A program made the translations under genes and the position numbers. DNA of 64,000 nucleotides, from positions 2,378,491 through 2,442,490 of the forward strand of contig NW_023998432.1 of the NCBI RefSeq assembly GCF_014805625.2, written 5' to 3'. Within the stretch, counting starts at the first letter, position 1. Each line of letters opens with the position of its first letter. The notes under the pieces were generated by a model. The model was not told the DNA's origin and made no database searches. It saw nothing but the letters and a program-made list of their open reading frames with translations. Source of the stretch: Glossina fuscipes. Its lineage: Eukaryota; Arthropoda; Insecta; Diptera; Glossinidae. Below are positions 1 through 13,877 of this stretch, in pieces.

Positions 1-1290
1 GGGGCTCCCAACAACCCTCTTTCCAACTGTTAATTTCTTTGTGTTAAAGAGCAGTTAGAGTGTTTATAATCACTAATAAATCGGGTCTCCCTTAATTGTT
101 TAACAAAATCTCTCCAAACTTCACCATACAAATATCATGAAATTCACCCTTTTCGGTGACTCTTGTACCAAGCTGTGTGCAAACCTATATAACAGAATGT
201 AAGAAAATATTGCGAGACAAATCATCAATAATATCTTCCTATGTAACTTGCTAAAGAGTCATGTAAAGCAATCATGATTAAAATATTAATCTGCCATCGG
301 TGCTTGGATCTTCTTTTTCTGTTGTTTTGAGGGGTAGCTTAGGAAAGAAATAAGCGAATAAATATTTCCGGATTAAGAAACGGTATAGTGGTGGTCAAAA
401 TTACATGTTTTGATATTCGTGAGTCGAAATAATAAAATATACACATTAAATATACTATATTTAACGATTTTATCAGAAAACTAAAACATGCAAACCAAAG
501 CAAAATTTCCACAAATTTTCTTCTTCAGTGTATTTTTAAGTGATGCTCAAGTTCAAATGTAAAGGTTTACTTACAAATTTTTACGGGTATAAATTACGTA
601 CATTTGTACATTATATCTTTTCTTCTTTTCATTTATTTATCCTCCTTCTTTTCATTTATTTATTTATTTTTTTTTTTTGTTAATATTATTCGCACATTTC
701 TATAGATTTATGATACCGAAAATTACTTTCAACTGTGAGTTTCGTCTGTTTCGGTGTTCCTTATGTTCTGTTTCTGAACCTCAGCTTTGCTGGGAGCATT
801 TCTTATATATTTAGTCAATTTGACTATTTGCCGCAATTGCAAGATGGCAGTGGCAGCAAGGATGCATGTACCTTAAGTACAACTAGAGCACGTACACAGA
901 CAAACATACACATATGCTTAAATGCATACAAAGATGTATGCGTGCATGCATTATTGTGATTCATGGCAGTAGTTTAATGAATAAATGTGTTGCGGTATGT
1001 GTAACTTATGTGAACGATGTGTTCCAATCTGTACAATTTGCTCTTAGGGACCTGTAACACTGCACTGACCCACTACCACTGAATTGTATAGTAATGTTCG
1101 TATGCGCACGATATGTGGTATACAACGCAATCGTGTTGATAAGGTTTTTGACTTTCCAAGGGAACCAAAGGCGAGAGAGGTCTATTAAATTAATGCAGCA
1201 CTTTTTTCTTTTTGTTTTTTTTGCGTTTGTTTAATCGCAGAAAACGCACACACACACACTCGTGTGAAAACAATCATCATCTTGTTTTTC
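1..1290. other. AT-rich spacer, no gene recognised
   Basis: No open frame here has recognisable protein character; the longest ATG frame (735-959) encodes 74 residues of no known pattern. Short poly-T runs (around 669-680) and A/T-rich low-complexity DNA dominate. I see no RNA gene or transposon end. Confidence 0.6.
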
Positions 1291-1460
1291 GATGTATACA
1301 TATCTATATATACATGTACATATATATGTGTATGTATGTATATATATTTATATATATATATATGTATACGTATGTATATATATTTCCTGTGTATATATAT
1401 ATTTTTTTCATTTTTTGAATATGTATATATATGTATATATATATAAATATATGTATATAG
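1290..1460. repeat. (TA)n/(TATG)n microsatellite tract
   Basis: About 170 bp of interspersed TA, TATG and TACA units with two short T-rich breaks. It produces false open frames on both strands made almost only of Tyr, Ile, His, Met, Cys and Val. Tracts of this composition are common in fly genomes. Confidence 0.9.
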
Positions 1461-2048
1461 ACGAAAAAAACTCGAAGCTGCTGTATGCAATACGCACGGA
1501 TAACAACAATTTAAAAATTGTGAAAAATGTATTAAAATTATGTTGTGTTGCCAAGGACCGTTCGAAACAGGTTGTAAGAGTAAAAAAGAGATATAATAAA
1601 AAATATGGGACAGACGCGCTTTATTTAAAAACTTTTGCATTTTCATTTTGTTTTGAATCCTCTGTAAACTTAACGTTTTGAAAGTTGGCACGTTTTACAA
1701 GCTTTTTTCTTTGTTTTTTTTTTTTTTTTTTTTGCGTTTCAAAATTATGTTGTTTTTACATGCCACTGACCACAAAACCACATACATATAGCCGCATACA
1801 CATGTACACACACCTTTGCTTTTATTTGCAAATATAACAAAGTGCTCTCATATATTTCTAAGCATGACTTTGTAGTGTAATATTGTTAATGCATATATGC
1901 ATATATGTATATCTATAATATATGTTCAAGAACGATTTTCATCTATGTAGCCAAAAAGATAGTACGAAACCGACGGATTACAACAACAGCAGTGAATTCT
2001 AATAAAACCTACGAATGCACTGCTGGACAGGTTTTTATGAATATATTA

Positions 2049-3330
2049 AGTTGGGGAAAAAGAAATCCATTATTTTTATATGAACTTCAGGACTTTATTT
2101 AACATGCTTCGGATTGTCCGATTTGGGTCAAATATGCACGGTTTTGTTGTATGATTTGTTGCCATTTTAAAGGTAACTTCAAAATGCCTCTCTCATAGAA
2201 GTCCTGGTCTCTATTTGCAAAAAACTCTAGTAGTCGATTTTCACAATCCTCCCTAGATTCCAATTTTTTATCATTAAAGAAATTTTGCAATGCAAGAAAA
2301 AGATGATAATCGCTTGGTGCCAAGTCCGGACTGTATGGCGGATGCATTAAAACTTCCCAACCAAGCTCCCGAAGTTTCTGGCGAGTCACTGTAGATGTGT
2401 GTGGCCTAGCGTTATCCTGGTGGAACACGGCACCTCTCCTGTTGGCCAAATCTGGCCGTTTCTGGTCAATCGCTATCTTCAAACGGTCCAGTTGTTCACA
2501 GTAGAGATCAGAATTTACCGTTTGGCCATATGGAAGCAACTCATAATAAATAATCCCCTTCCAGTCCCACCAAATGCATAGCAAAACCTTCCTGGCCGTT
2601 AGCCCTAGTTTGACCACCGTTTGAGGTGCTTCACCGCTCTTTGACCACGATCGTTTTCGCACAGGGTTATCGTATGTGATCCATTTCTCATCTCCAGTCA
2701 CCATCCGTTTAAGAAATGGGTCTATCTCATTCCGTTTGGCCAAGGCTTCGCAGATGGAAATTCGGTCCATCATGTTTTTTTCTGTTAATTGGTGTGGCAC
2801 CCAAACATCGAGCTTCTTTTTGAATCCAGCTTTGTGTAAATGGTTTAAAACTGTTTTATAGTCGATTTTTAGCTCCTGGGCGATGTTACGACTGCTAACA
2901 TGCCGGTCATCTTCGATCATTTCTCCGATTTTATCGACATTTTCGACGACCGGCCTACCTGTGCGAGGTGCATCTTTAACATCAAAAATTCCTGAACGGA
3001 ATCTACGAAACCAAAATTGCACATAGCTGGCTGTTACAGGATCGGAACCATAAACACCATTCACAATTTTAGCCGTCTGGCTTGCATTTTCGCCTTTGTC
3101 AAAGAAAAACTGTAAAATGTACCGAATTTTCTATTTGTTCACTTCCATTTTTAACACGCTGTAACTCACAACTGAGTGCACCAAACAAGAAACAGCAAAA
3201 GAATTTTTTTTACTGCGAAATGTCACCTTTCCAACGAGCATAAATCTGAGATTGTTTGATCAATACTTTACGAGAAATCTATCAGCGCAGCCATCTACCG
3301 AAAAAATAATGGATTTCTTTTTCCCCAAAC
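2049..3330 (-). mobile_element. mariner element, nearly complete, with TIRs and TA target duplication
   Basis: A 1,282-bp Tc1/mariner unit. The terminal inverted repeats are 2049-2077 and 3302-3330; 27 of 29 positions match, with differences only in the two outermost bases, and both share the core GGGGAAAAAGAAATCCATTA. TA dinucleotides flank both ends (2047-2048 and 3331-3332), as expected for the family's TA target duplication. The single gene runs on the minus strand and stops 21 bp inside the left repeat. Size, repeat length and gene layout match complete mariners. Well-matched ends and one coding lesion suggest a fairly recent insertion; age is inference. Confidence 0.93.
2099..3148 (-). 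pseudogene. mariner transposase, full length but with a nonsense codon at position 6
   Basis: Cut-and-paste transposase acting in the nucleus on the flanking TIRs. The natural ATG is at 3148-3146; the sixth codon (3133-3131) is TAG, after which the frame is open to TAA at 2101-2099. The reading spans 349 codons, matching the family length of about 345-350. Motifs: N-terminal helix-turn-helix region, WVPHQL linker, then the catalytic triad: Asp in TGDEKW (about residue 153), Asp in HQDNARPHT (about 245) and Asp in SDYHLF (about 280). Exactly 34 residues separate the last two, giving the DD34D signature, and YSPDLAPSDYHLF is intact. An open stretch of 321 codons starts at a GTG (3064), but that is not a likely start. 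Subfamily was not settled; parts resemble the mauritiana and mellifera/cecropia groups. Confidence 0.93.
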
Positions 3331-3497
3331 TAATATATTACTATAAAAAAATTGTTTAAAATTTATATCCAAATGGATTCAATTTTGCAATTGATTTTAA
3401 ATGATTTTTTCTTCATTTATGATTTTATTTTGAAATTTTTGAATTAAATTTCACTAATCTTTTTATATTTGATTCCTGGTTTTATTTTTCGTTATTA

Positions 3498-3940
3498 TTA
3501 TTCCCATCACCGAAGAATGAGGGGTGTATTCATTTTGTCAAAACGTTTCTAACGTCCAGAAGGTAGCATCAGAGACCCCACAGAGTATATATATAATTTT
3601 GATTAGCATCATAACACTAAATCCTTTAAGTATGTGCGCCTCACCATCTGTACGTCTGTATAATGTCTGTTATAAATATTCTTCTACACGCAAAAGTGAA
3701 GCTATCGACTTCAAATATGGTGGAAACATTGGAAGTTCTTGCACGCAGGTTGGTATTGATAATGGACCATCGGTCGAAGGACACGCCTACAGCATCACGT
3801 AAACTGAGAGCACCTCTATTTTTCAAAAGGAATGAACAATTGGTTTTTTGCTCATTACTCATAAACTGCAGCAAAGAAATGTAGAAAAATTGGAACGCAT
3901 ATTCTGTGGGCGATGCTGAAGTACCTGTATAAAGGTATCA
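3498..3940 (+). repeat. dispersed repeat family X, copy 1
   Basis: Non-coding repeat recognised by ordered landmarks shared with copies elsewhere in the window: CATCACCGAAGAATGAGG, TTTTGTCAAAACGTTT, a GATCAGAGACC-like motif, a TATATA run, a GTCTGT-rich stretch, GGAAACATTGGAAG with CTTGCACGCAGGTTG, and GCTCATTACTCATAAAC. Other copies lie at about 22.64, 25.20, 46.7, 50.34, 51.38 and 56.3 kb. No transposase or LTR structure was found. It may be a MITE or part of a larger non-autonomous element. Confidence 0.7.
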
Positions 3941-4339
3941 AAGTATAATTTTTTTTTTTCAATATCTTTAGAAAGCGCAGAAACAAGTTTCAAAAACCCC
4001 ATAATATATATAAATTTTTGGCATATTCCAAATTTTGAATGCACCTGAACATGGATGAGAATTTTGCTCATTTTATTTCTTTTGTTTTTTTTTTAAGATA
4101 ACCTTATAAAAAATTCGGTTCCAACCAAGTTTAACATGTTCACTTGATTTTAATTTATTTTTTTCTTATTCATCTTCTATGCAAACATACTCCCGCATAA
4201 TGCGTTTCTTCATATTAATGAAGCGTACGAAACTTTTGAGATTTATTTAAAATTACGTTGAGTTTTGTTTTTAATTTTATGCTGCGTTTCTTCTACTTCA
4301 CTACTCTAGAAATGCGATCACCTGTTATCAACAATTTGA

Positions 4340-4366
4340 TATTATTATTATTATTATTATTATTTT
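4340..4366. repeat. (ATT)n microsatellite
   Basis: Near-perfect run of ATT units, about eight repeats. Confidence 0.9.
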
Positions 4367-4948
4367 AATTTTAGACTAATGAATTGAATTCTTAGACTAA
4401 AAAAAGAGACATTGAGCACTAGCAACACAGGCTATCGGCTCTAATTTAAATAAATGGATATGCTTACATTTTGATTTTTGTTTAATGATCATGATCGCTC
4501 TCTTTGTGCGTGTATATAATTTAATTTAATGGTTATTTATTAAATAAAAAACTTAACAACCTTATCCTCAATTGATAGACATATAAAAATACCTCAAAAG
4601 ATATAATTCGTACCCTTTCCTACTACTATTCTTGGGTTGTCAATGATATTGAATTAAAAACGAACAATTGAACTCTAGTACTTTACCCACTGGACGTGTT
4701 CTTTAAATTTGTATACGTTAGTTACTTTTGTTGTTGCATTACTGTCAAATACATTCAAAGACTCTTGTGCATATACATACACATCTATAAATGCATAAGT
4801 TCTCTTATATGCACACTGGGGATTGAGCATAGTGAAGCAGAGTAGAAGAAAGCAAAGCAAAGCTAAGCTAAGCTAAGCTAAAAATTAAAATCAATTCTCA
4901 ATTCACAAAGAAATTGCTGACATATGTCATGAAAATCCTAGCAATAGC

Positions 4949-4952
<4 letters not shown>

Positions 4953-4985
<33 letters not shown>
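4953..4985. repeat. (AT)n microsatellite
   Basis: Uninterrupted AT dinucleotide run of about 16 units. Confidence 0.95.
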
Positions 4986-4986
<1 letters not shown>

Positions 4987-7900
4987 TTATTTTTATTATC
5001 GATAGACAGATGTATACATGAGTGTAAATGCACATATAAGCATATTCGTTTTTATATACTTATATATGTGTGCATCGTATACTATGTATATATGTATGTA
5101 CATACACAATAGTGAATTTCATACTTGTAGATATTTTAATTTTTTTGCTTTAATTCTATCCTTTTTTTCTTTGCATTCGCACGACTGAATTATATGTGTG
5201 GGTGTGCTTACTGATACCATTCAATTTTCATATTTTATTGTTGAACTTTTTCTTCTTTTCACTGAAATCTTTGTTAGTCTTGACAATGGTTTTAAATTAA
5301 TTTTTATACATAATGGACAGATTTTTTTGAAACGTTTTTCCAAGATTTTAAATTGAACTTGTTTTTTTCTTATTTTACCAAAAGCTTCGCTTTAATTAAG
5401 ATTACATTTCATATGCAAAAATAACGCAACAGTTACAAAAATAATGAAATATTAAAAAAAAAAAATCTCACTTTTTAAAAAGCTAAGGAAAAAACTAATA
5501 AAAAATGCAAGGAATGCAGTTAGAAGATATCTAAAGTCAGGTTGTTTTACTTGCTTACATAATGTGTTTAACTTTTAATTGATCAGCTCAAGCCGATTGA
5601 TATTTCAGGGGGGAAGGCATTATAAATTGTTTGGAATTTTTTTTTTTTTTCCAATTGACCTAATGTTTGTTTTGAACCTCGTCAAATTGAGCATACCGGC
5701 CCAGAACGCCGAAAAAACTGTGAAAAAAAATTCTGAAAAGAGATATTTATTTATTTATTTAACAAATTTCGCTACAAATTATATCATTAGCCGAATACAA
5801 AGTAAAATAAAAAGAAAGAACATTATTGAAAATGACTTATAATAACCAGTAGCAATAATAGTTTGGGATAAATGTATATACGCTGATATGTAACAATGTG
5901 TAACAATTTTTATAAGCAATTATAGTAAATTAAGGAAAAGTTAAGGCAATCTATAATCTGAACAAGCACTATACGGTACCATTGCAAATGCCATAAAAAT
6001 TGGATTTATAACATATTTAAATGCATCTTGTTCAGTGCGCAGAGAAAACGAGGTCAAATTATATAATTACATATCGCGGAGAAAAATTTACAAAAGTTTT
6101 TATGACCTAGTTTATCTGAGTTTGAACAAACTATGAAAAATTAGGCAGTTAGTTATGTAATATAATGGTTTTAATCATACTAGCGTCTAAAAGGTAATAC
6201 TCGCTGATCATTCTAAAGACTGCCCGGAACAGATTGAACAATTCATAGCTCGTTCGGCATTGTGGTAGTTTCAAATGAACAGAATATATTAAGGCTCTAC
6301 TAGAGATACTAATATCTATATGTTGTTAAAAAGCCGGCGAATGAATGTCACCCTCTATTAGTTCAAATTGCAGTCTAATGTTTTGCTTGCTGATTTCTAA
6401 TTCCTTCGAAGCGTTTAGATAGTCTTAAGTTCATTCAGAAGCAGTGTTTGAAAAGAAAATTTATGTAGATATTAGGCTAAGACTTGCGCCAGTAATTTAG
6501 AAGCATCTGACGAAGATCTACATATTAATTATGAGTTTAACAATAAAATTATACATTTCCTTGCCTTATTGTCTATGTAAAATTTATGAGACTTTCTTCG
6601 ACAGGCGCACCGCGGGACACAGTTCTGCGCGTATAATCATCGAGAAGTAATATTTGAGCGGAGAAAGATATTCTTAGGGTTCTGGGATTGCAAGCTAACG
6701 CAAGAAAATATAAAAAAAAAACAAAAAACTAAAACGAGTAAATGACGGTACTAGGCGAAATGGTGTAGTATGTAATGTTCTTACTTGTCTTGAGCAAAAA
6801 TTATATTTTTGTTATTCATTTAAAATATGGGAATGTAGATATTTTTAGATGATTATGTTTTTTTTTTTTTAGATTCAAATTGGGATCATTTGTATTACGT
6901 GGCGTAGAGGTGATTAAGTTAAACTACGCCTTAAGAAAATGGCTCCAACGTTTTTTCTTAATATTTTTCGAAAAAAATCGGTTTCTTTGTCCTAAAGGTA
7001 TGTTTTAAAGGTATGCTTAATAATCTTCTTCAATGTTTATTTTTAAATTCCTTTATTTATGTTAGATTTTTAAATATAAGCGCATTGTTGAGCTAGAATT
7101 TGTATGCACTCTTATGACCGAGAATTCAGAATGTACTTACTGCTATTAAGAAATAGGTTTCTGAAACCACAAAACGATGCTACATTTTAAGGTTTGTACA
7201 AGTTAAATAGGGCCTGTGACTAGAACAGTATATCGTATTGGACAATATTGTCTTTTATGCTTCGCAAAATACTACATTTTTCCTATTATACTTTACTATA
7301 TCACATAAGATATCATTTAAAAGTTAACAGCATATATTTTTAAATCTTTTTTGAATTTTGAATACGCCAAATCATATGTGCAGCGGGGTCGCTTAGCATA
7401 TCCGTTTGTAAATTAGGAGTTCGATAATGAAAAACGTATTACTTTATAAAATAAAATTGTAAATGCAGATGACTACTTTTGCATTTATGAGTTAATATTT
7501 ATAATATAGTAAATATTATGTGTAATATAATAAAAAGAGAGAAGCATTTTCTCTTTATGATGCACTGGCAGTCAATGTGTAGATATGAAATTATTTTATA
7601 GCGTTTTCTAGGCGCTGACTCCCTATTCATTACAATTTCAATTTCTTCAGCTAGTCACTAAACGCGCATACTTGTTGAGTGACTTATACAATAAATTGAT
7701 TACACTTCTTATAGTTTTAAAATAAATGCATCACTTCGTATATTTTGCATGCATACATGCATATTTATGGACTTGTGTAATGAGTTTTTATTTTAAAGCA
7801 ACGACCACATACAATTTTGACATATCAAATTAACTTAGTGACATAACGTCGTACTATTATAAGGAAATCACTCACGTGTCATTCATCGGCTATAAGATGT

Positions 7901-8427
7901 ATTCATATGCTACACATACATCTATTTATATACATATATGTGTTATATGTATTTGTGTTTAATTACAAGCATTCATGTAGACGTTGATCATGTATACGGA
8001 TAAGCCTTTTTATAGCTATGTACAACTCATGCGAGTCAAATAACACTCTTTGTGTTAATGTTTTAAACTTTTTGTATGTGCCTGTCTACGTTCTGCTAGT
8101 ACTTCAGCTTCACTGGTTTTCAGTATCAACATTCCCGGTGTCTCTTTATATGGCATCCTGAGTTTTGGATATAATTTCTTTTATGTTCTTCATTGCAAGC
8201 ATGTTATGTCAAGTATTTAAAGTCTAAAGTTCACTGGAAATAGACAAATTTTAGTCATGTTCTAAGCCAAGTTTATTCTGCACAGTTCTTGTCGTTACTG
8301 CTGTCATACACATGCATACCATTGTCGTGTGTTCATACTATAACACTTGAGCTTTCAGTAAGTAAACTATAAACTTTACCCAAATTTTTTTCTACGTTTT
8401 TCGTTCTTTTTTTCTGTTTTTTCTGTT

Positions 8428-8456
8428 TCTTTTTTTTTTTTTTTTTTTTTTTTTTT
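8428..8456. repeat. poly-T tract
   Basis: About 28 consecutive T residues after a T-rich stretch with scattered C and G. It could be the reverse-strand tail of a retrotransposed sequence, but I recognise no adjoining element. Confidence 0.8.
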
Positions 8457-11400
8457 GGAATTCAAATTACACTCTCGTCTTCTTCTTAGTGCACTTTGTG
8501 CATGTTCTACATGCACTCACGCTTCCGTTGTTGCCCTTACTTTGGCCTGTCGTCCTACACAACACCACATATATATGCATGACGTGCACAGTAGGAGTTG
8601 CCAATAGTGGGACATATTTTCATACCTTTCATTACAAGTACACACATGCATACGTACAAATTTACTATGTTTCTCATGCATTAACCTGTACGTTCAGTGA
8701 AGTGCCAACATCAAACCAAATTCAGCTACTGTGTTATAAAGACAAACAGAGCATACATATGAGTATATGCATACATATACACGTACCTAAAAAGCCAAAC
8801 ATTTTAAAAGTGTAGTCTATGCATCACATGTATATAGCCAGACCTAAATGAACAACATAAAAGTGCTTTCTTTTGAAACAAAAATCTTCGCAAGCAAAAC
8901 TTGTTTTCTTCTGTTTGCCCCACATTCTTCATAAAGCCTCACCTACATGAGTATATGTATTTTAAATTCAGCTCCATTCTTGTGTGATATTAATTTTCGA
9001 ATGAAAAAAAAGAAAAAACATAAACGACTGAAGAGAGAGAAAATTCGCATTTGATAGATGGCTTTCTTTTGTTTGTCTAAACTTTAAATAACATTCTTTT
9101 ACATCCTTGGCATCCTTTTCCCTAAACACAGATGGTAGAGAACTTTTAATTTTCTCCTGAACCAAAATAAAAAAATAAAAAATACGAAAAAAAGACATTA
9201 CATACTGTATGTGCATGTACAATATATTGTGGTCATTCCTTATATATCCGTATATAAATATATGTGTGAGTATGTGAATAATATGTTTGTTTGTGGAGTT
9301 ACATCAGGTTTGTCTAGCAATTTACTTAATGCATGTTATGGTTTTCACATGCGTAACTACTATTAGAATAATTTTGCATTCCTTCTTATTCTATTCTCCT
9401 ATACGGGCTCTTTTATTGAAATTAAGAAAAGTGACCAGCGCATATAAATTCTTACAGTTAAGCTCGGAATTAAACGGATACAGAATTGCATGCAAAAAAG
9501 TGGCTTTCACATTATTTTATAGGGCCGTATTGAGGCTAAGCCCACTATTCACACTTCTATAGGCTCTAAGCAAGAATTTGTTTGTGTAAAACGTTTCCAT
9601 TTAGTGATATCATTTAATTTTTTAACAGTTTTGACACCTCGAACTATATAAACGGTCGACTACAAAAGTTGCCTGAGTTTAGGAAACAGTGTATGATAAA
9701 AAAAAAAAAAAATTATTAGTTTGAAAAGCATAAGCGAGAAATTAAAAAGAGAAGAAAACAAACAGATATGTTTTCTTGTACATTAATTACTCGCCGAAAC
9801 AGTGTTTGCGTGGTATTTGTAGCGTGGTGCAGTGCAATAATCCAATATACTATTAAAGAGAAATAAAATACAATTTCTAAAATTGGTCACTTATAACTTG
9901 TGTATCCTTACAATACAAGCAAACCCTTACGCTTCATATTCAATAACCTTTATGATAACTTTTTTAAAACTAAAACTACTACAAAGTTTTAATGAATTTG
10001 AGAAATTTTAAAATCTTTCCTTTTTTAAAACAAACACAAATATTCTAGTAAGTCATGGCTTTCCATTAAATGCGCTACACCAATAAACTGAGTACTAATA
10101 TAACGACATTTTAAAATAAGGCGTTATATCAGCATAAGTGGTTTGAATCGGATTATTTTCAATGGCTTTCGTCCTTGCGCTAAAACGCGTTGGTGCGCCC
10201 AAATTTTATAAAAATGTCTCAAAAGTTGCGACCTATACATTGAGGAAAAGACTGAAAAAACGGACAGACGAGCAGACAAACATGAAAGCTTAGATCAATT
10301 CAAAAAGTAATTCTGGAATGATTGGTACAGTAAAATGTGAGTCTATCTGGAGTTTTCCTTGGTATTTTATACATCCACACGAATTTAACATACCTTTGTG
10401 CCTTCGTAGTTTACGGTATAAAAACAACACAAGTGAGAACCACCATCTAAATAGAAAATATATGAACAGCTTAGCACCCACGATTTGTGATGTATTTAAA
10501 ATTCATTAAATGTTTCTATGATTGGAAATATACGTCATAGGTAACGTGTACATGTATTGACGATTTCCGCGTCAACGGCGGAATTGACTTAGGTATAATT
10601 GTCTACATGTCGACCGATCGTCTGATGAAATCGTGATTGTAGTTACCGAGGAGCAACGAGCTAACTCAACCCATTTACCGAAAACCTACTCTTACCTACC
10701 TTAACCTTTCTGTGAATATAGCAAAAGCATAGTCTTAGATTACGACAATGCCAGACACATCTTATCTCTAACAGCACAACTGAGAGAGTTTGCCTAGAAA
10801 GATTTTGTGCATCCATTATAGAGCCGTGGATTTCGCCCTATCCTACAACCGCTTGCTTTGCTCTCAACCCTCTTCCTACGGGACATAAAATTAGCTTTAA
10901 AAAGTCCTATGAAAATCGTTTGGTTCAGCGTTTCTCAGTGGTCTTTTATCAAAATGACACAGAATTTAGGTAACTTCATTGCAATTAAGAGGAAGTGGTT
11001 TTTGAATCTTGATGAGAAAACCTCAACGCCTAATAAAATTTCCGCATTAGGTTCGCACATCAGATAAACTAAATCGATATTATAAACGCAAAAAACAAAG
11101 AGCAACTATATATAAGACAAAGTAAGCAGATATGCCCTTAAGATTGTAAAATAACTTGCAAAGCGTAACCAAATCACAAGAATATATGTTTCGAAATATG
11201 TACCATATTCTATTTGTACGACACGGTATGCATTAGTGTCCATCTTCATCAATCTTCATTCCCTATTTTTTTATTCTTCTTGTAATATTGACAAACATCT
11301 TTACGGACGCACATACTATAATAGATAAACTGCCCTGATTTCATACTAGACGAGCCTAATCAATTTACTGGCTAAAGAAAAGCTCTGCGAACAAGCTCCT

Positions 11401-13877
11401 AGCTCAAGGAAGGAGGGAGAAACGTCATCTTGTCAGAGACATAATGTTGAGCAAAGGCAAAATTAGCTACGGCTGCCCGTAAAAAGCGAAGCGGACGCAT
11501 CGTAGGAAACCAAACATAGATTAATGGTCTTTTTGTAAATGCGGTGATATTCATGTATATTTAAATCAACTATTCACGAGACATGGTTGTTGCAAGGTCT
11601 CTATGCACCGATTTAAAATATGAAAGCGATCCCTAAAGCGTACAGCCTGCAGGTTAGCAGGAGAAGCGGAACACGTTTTCTTTTTTCCATTCTTTTAATT
11701 CACGCAATAGAGAAATTAACTAAATTTGAAGTCTCAAATGATAACCACACAGGAAAATACGACAACCCATAAATATTTGTCGGACCTCATGGATTTCACT
11801 GCATATATTCGGATACGGTAGAGGGATCCCTTCAGGAAGCGCATCGATGGTCATCAAAAATAAATTGCCTAATCTTCGCGCAGGACCTACGTCGCTCCAG
11901 TTTGAATTGCTTAGTATCGACAAAACTCAATGAAATCGACCATCTCGATGATTTTCGTTTGAACAACGTTTATCGCCTAGTTCACGTGCAATGCCGTGAA
12001 ATTTTTTTGGACATTTCTTTTTGGATGATCTGTTTGCATCTTTAAGCATGATATGCCACGTTGATGTTCAAAAAGTGAGTAAAAAGTTGCGCTTATGAAA
12101 CGATAGAACTGTCGATTATTTCGATTATCGTTGCCCTGCCATTAGGCTGATAAGCAAAAGCCTTTATGACTGGTTTGCATTCATTCGAAGCTTGTTCTTT
12201 TTAAGCGAATTTCTTATCTATTCATCATTACATATTGATGTGATATTGAATGCACTTTCGGATAGAAATGAAAATAAGTACAAAGCATTGAATATTACAT
12301 CATTTAAAAAAAAATTAACAATAATAATAATAATAATTATGTTTGATCGGTCACTAGTGAAACAATATCAAAGGAAATGTTAAAGTAAATGAATCCCTTT
12401 TCTCCATTTTATTAATACACTATCACTTTTTAAATCAATCAATTATATGGACTCTTGAAGATACCCATTAAAGTAAAAAGAAACAAAAAGACATAGCGAA
12501 CTGGAACAAATCTTTACTTTGGTAAACTTCGATGACACGTAAGTACATATGCATGCAGATGTTTTCTTGTTTGAAAATGCAATTAAAACATTTTTTAATT
12601 TCAATAGAGCAAAAAGCCCGCACTGACGCGCTTATCAAACCATACAATATCTACAATAACAATGCACAGTGTCTAAGATGAAAGGAGATACGAAAATGAA
12701 AAAGAAGATGGGAATATTTATTTGCGCAAATATATGCATAAGTGTTCAAAGTAACATATACTTGCAAATGCACATCGATAACTTAACTCGTCTTGTATTT
12801 GCATTTCAATAAAATTGGGTCAGGTCATATGTGAAACATGTGTTTCGGGAAGAGAATTTTATTAACATAATATATATTTTCAATTTTCATCATATTTGAT
12901 TAAACACTCTGCATTTAAAAACATTTTTTTTTTTTTCGGAATGGAAAGCCCACAGTGGCATCGAGAGCAATCGTGTTTTAACGCCAATGACAATAGCAAC
13001 CATATAGACATTCATCAAATTACATGACTAAAAATCGACATGAAAACCTTATAAAAAATCTGATCGAAAGTAATAAAAATTAAAATAATTCACATGTAAA
13101 ACATTAAATGACATTAATTTTTAAGAATTATGCCGAGCTAAAGTGTTTGTAACAGTGACGAGATCAAAACGGCAGAGTTAAAAAAAGATAGAGAAATAAA
13201 AACATTAAAAAGGGTGTCGTACACAGGACGTCAAAAGTCCTAAGATGGACTTCTGCTAAATTACAGTCGGAAACAATGAAGAGGGAATATATATAGCGTA
13301 AAATATATTTTTAACATTGCATTCTAATGTCAAACGGATTTTTGTTCAAAGTAAGCTCATTCTTGTGGCCTAGCCTATTAAAGACACCCATGAAAAGGAG
13401 CACTCTTCACTGCCGTTTCGTGAGCCGTGCATGTCAACTTGGCACATAGAAGAAGAAGAGCAAGTGATAATAGTGCGTACATTGCATGGGTATCACCAGG
13501 CTTTCGGATGATCTCCTCTAAATGCGTAAAATGTTAGGCATAAACTTCGCTGCGGAGGCTCAAATATTCGATTACAACGAGATAAATTGATATTTTACAC
13601 ATATTTTATTGCATTTCTATTTACTTCAATAAAAGTTTACGTTAATGAATTTATGTTCTTTCGGTAGCGAAGGTTATTGTTCATGTTTATCATCATGACA
13701 CTATTTAAACTACGTATACGACTTTTGAGCTGCACTCCACGAAAAAGCCGATTTTACATTAAACTGATTTTATGAATTGAATCGGCATTGAATCCGGTAA
13801 AAGTTGTTAGGAGTTAAAGCCTTAAACCTTTTTTTCATATTCAGTTTTTTTATTTTTTTTTTTTACCAATCACTGAT

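Larger units (their letters stand above)
3941..13870. other. spacer with simple repeats, no gene recognised
   Basis: About 10 kb of A/T-rich DNA. It contains (ATT)n at 4340-4366, an AGCTA-type array at 4845-4880, (AT)n at 4953-4985, a 28-nt poly-T near 8428-8456 and scattered TATG/TACA tracts. A short GGACAGACGAGCAGACAAACATG segment at about 10260-10300 resembles dispersed repeat family X on the minus strand. Open frames are short and have no recognisable domain. A weak RT-like string on the minus strand at 11720-11923 is discussed among the rejected items. Confidence 0.5.

Noticed and set aside
1185..1691. 168-codon minus-strand frame and overlapping plus-strand frames
   Set aside because: They are translations of the TA/TATG microsatellite; composition is Tyr/Ile/His-rich and periodic with no domain.
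4845..4880. AGCTA-type array as a regulatory or telomere-like repeat
   Set aside because: Only a few units; an ordinary short tandem repeat.
11720..11923. Minus-strand string IHEVRQIFMGCRIFLCGYHL, faintly like an LTR-element RT (FSxxDLxxGYHQ)
   Set aside because: Only one short block matches, with no neighbouring RT motif in any frame. Too weak to call without a profile search.
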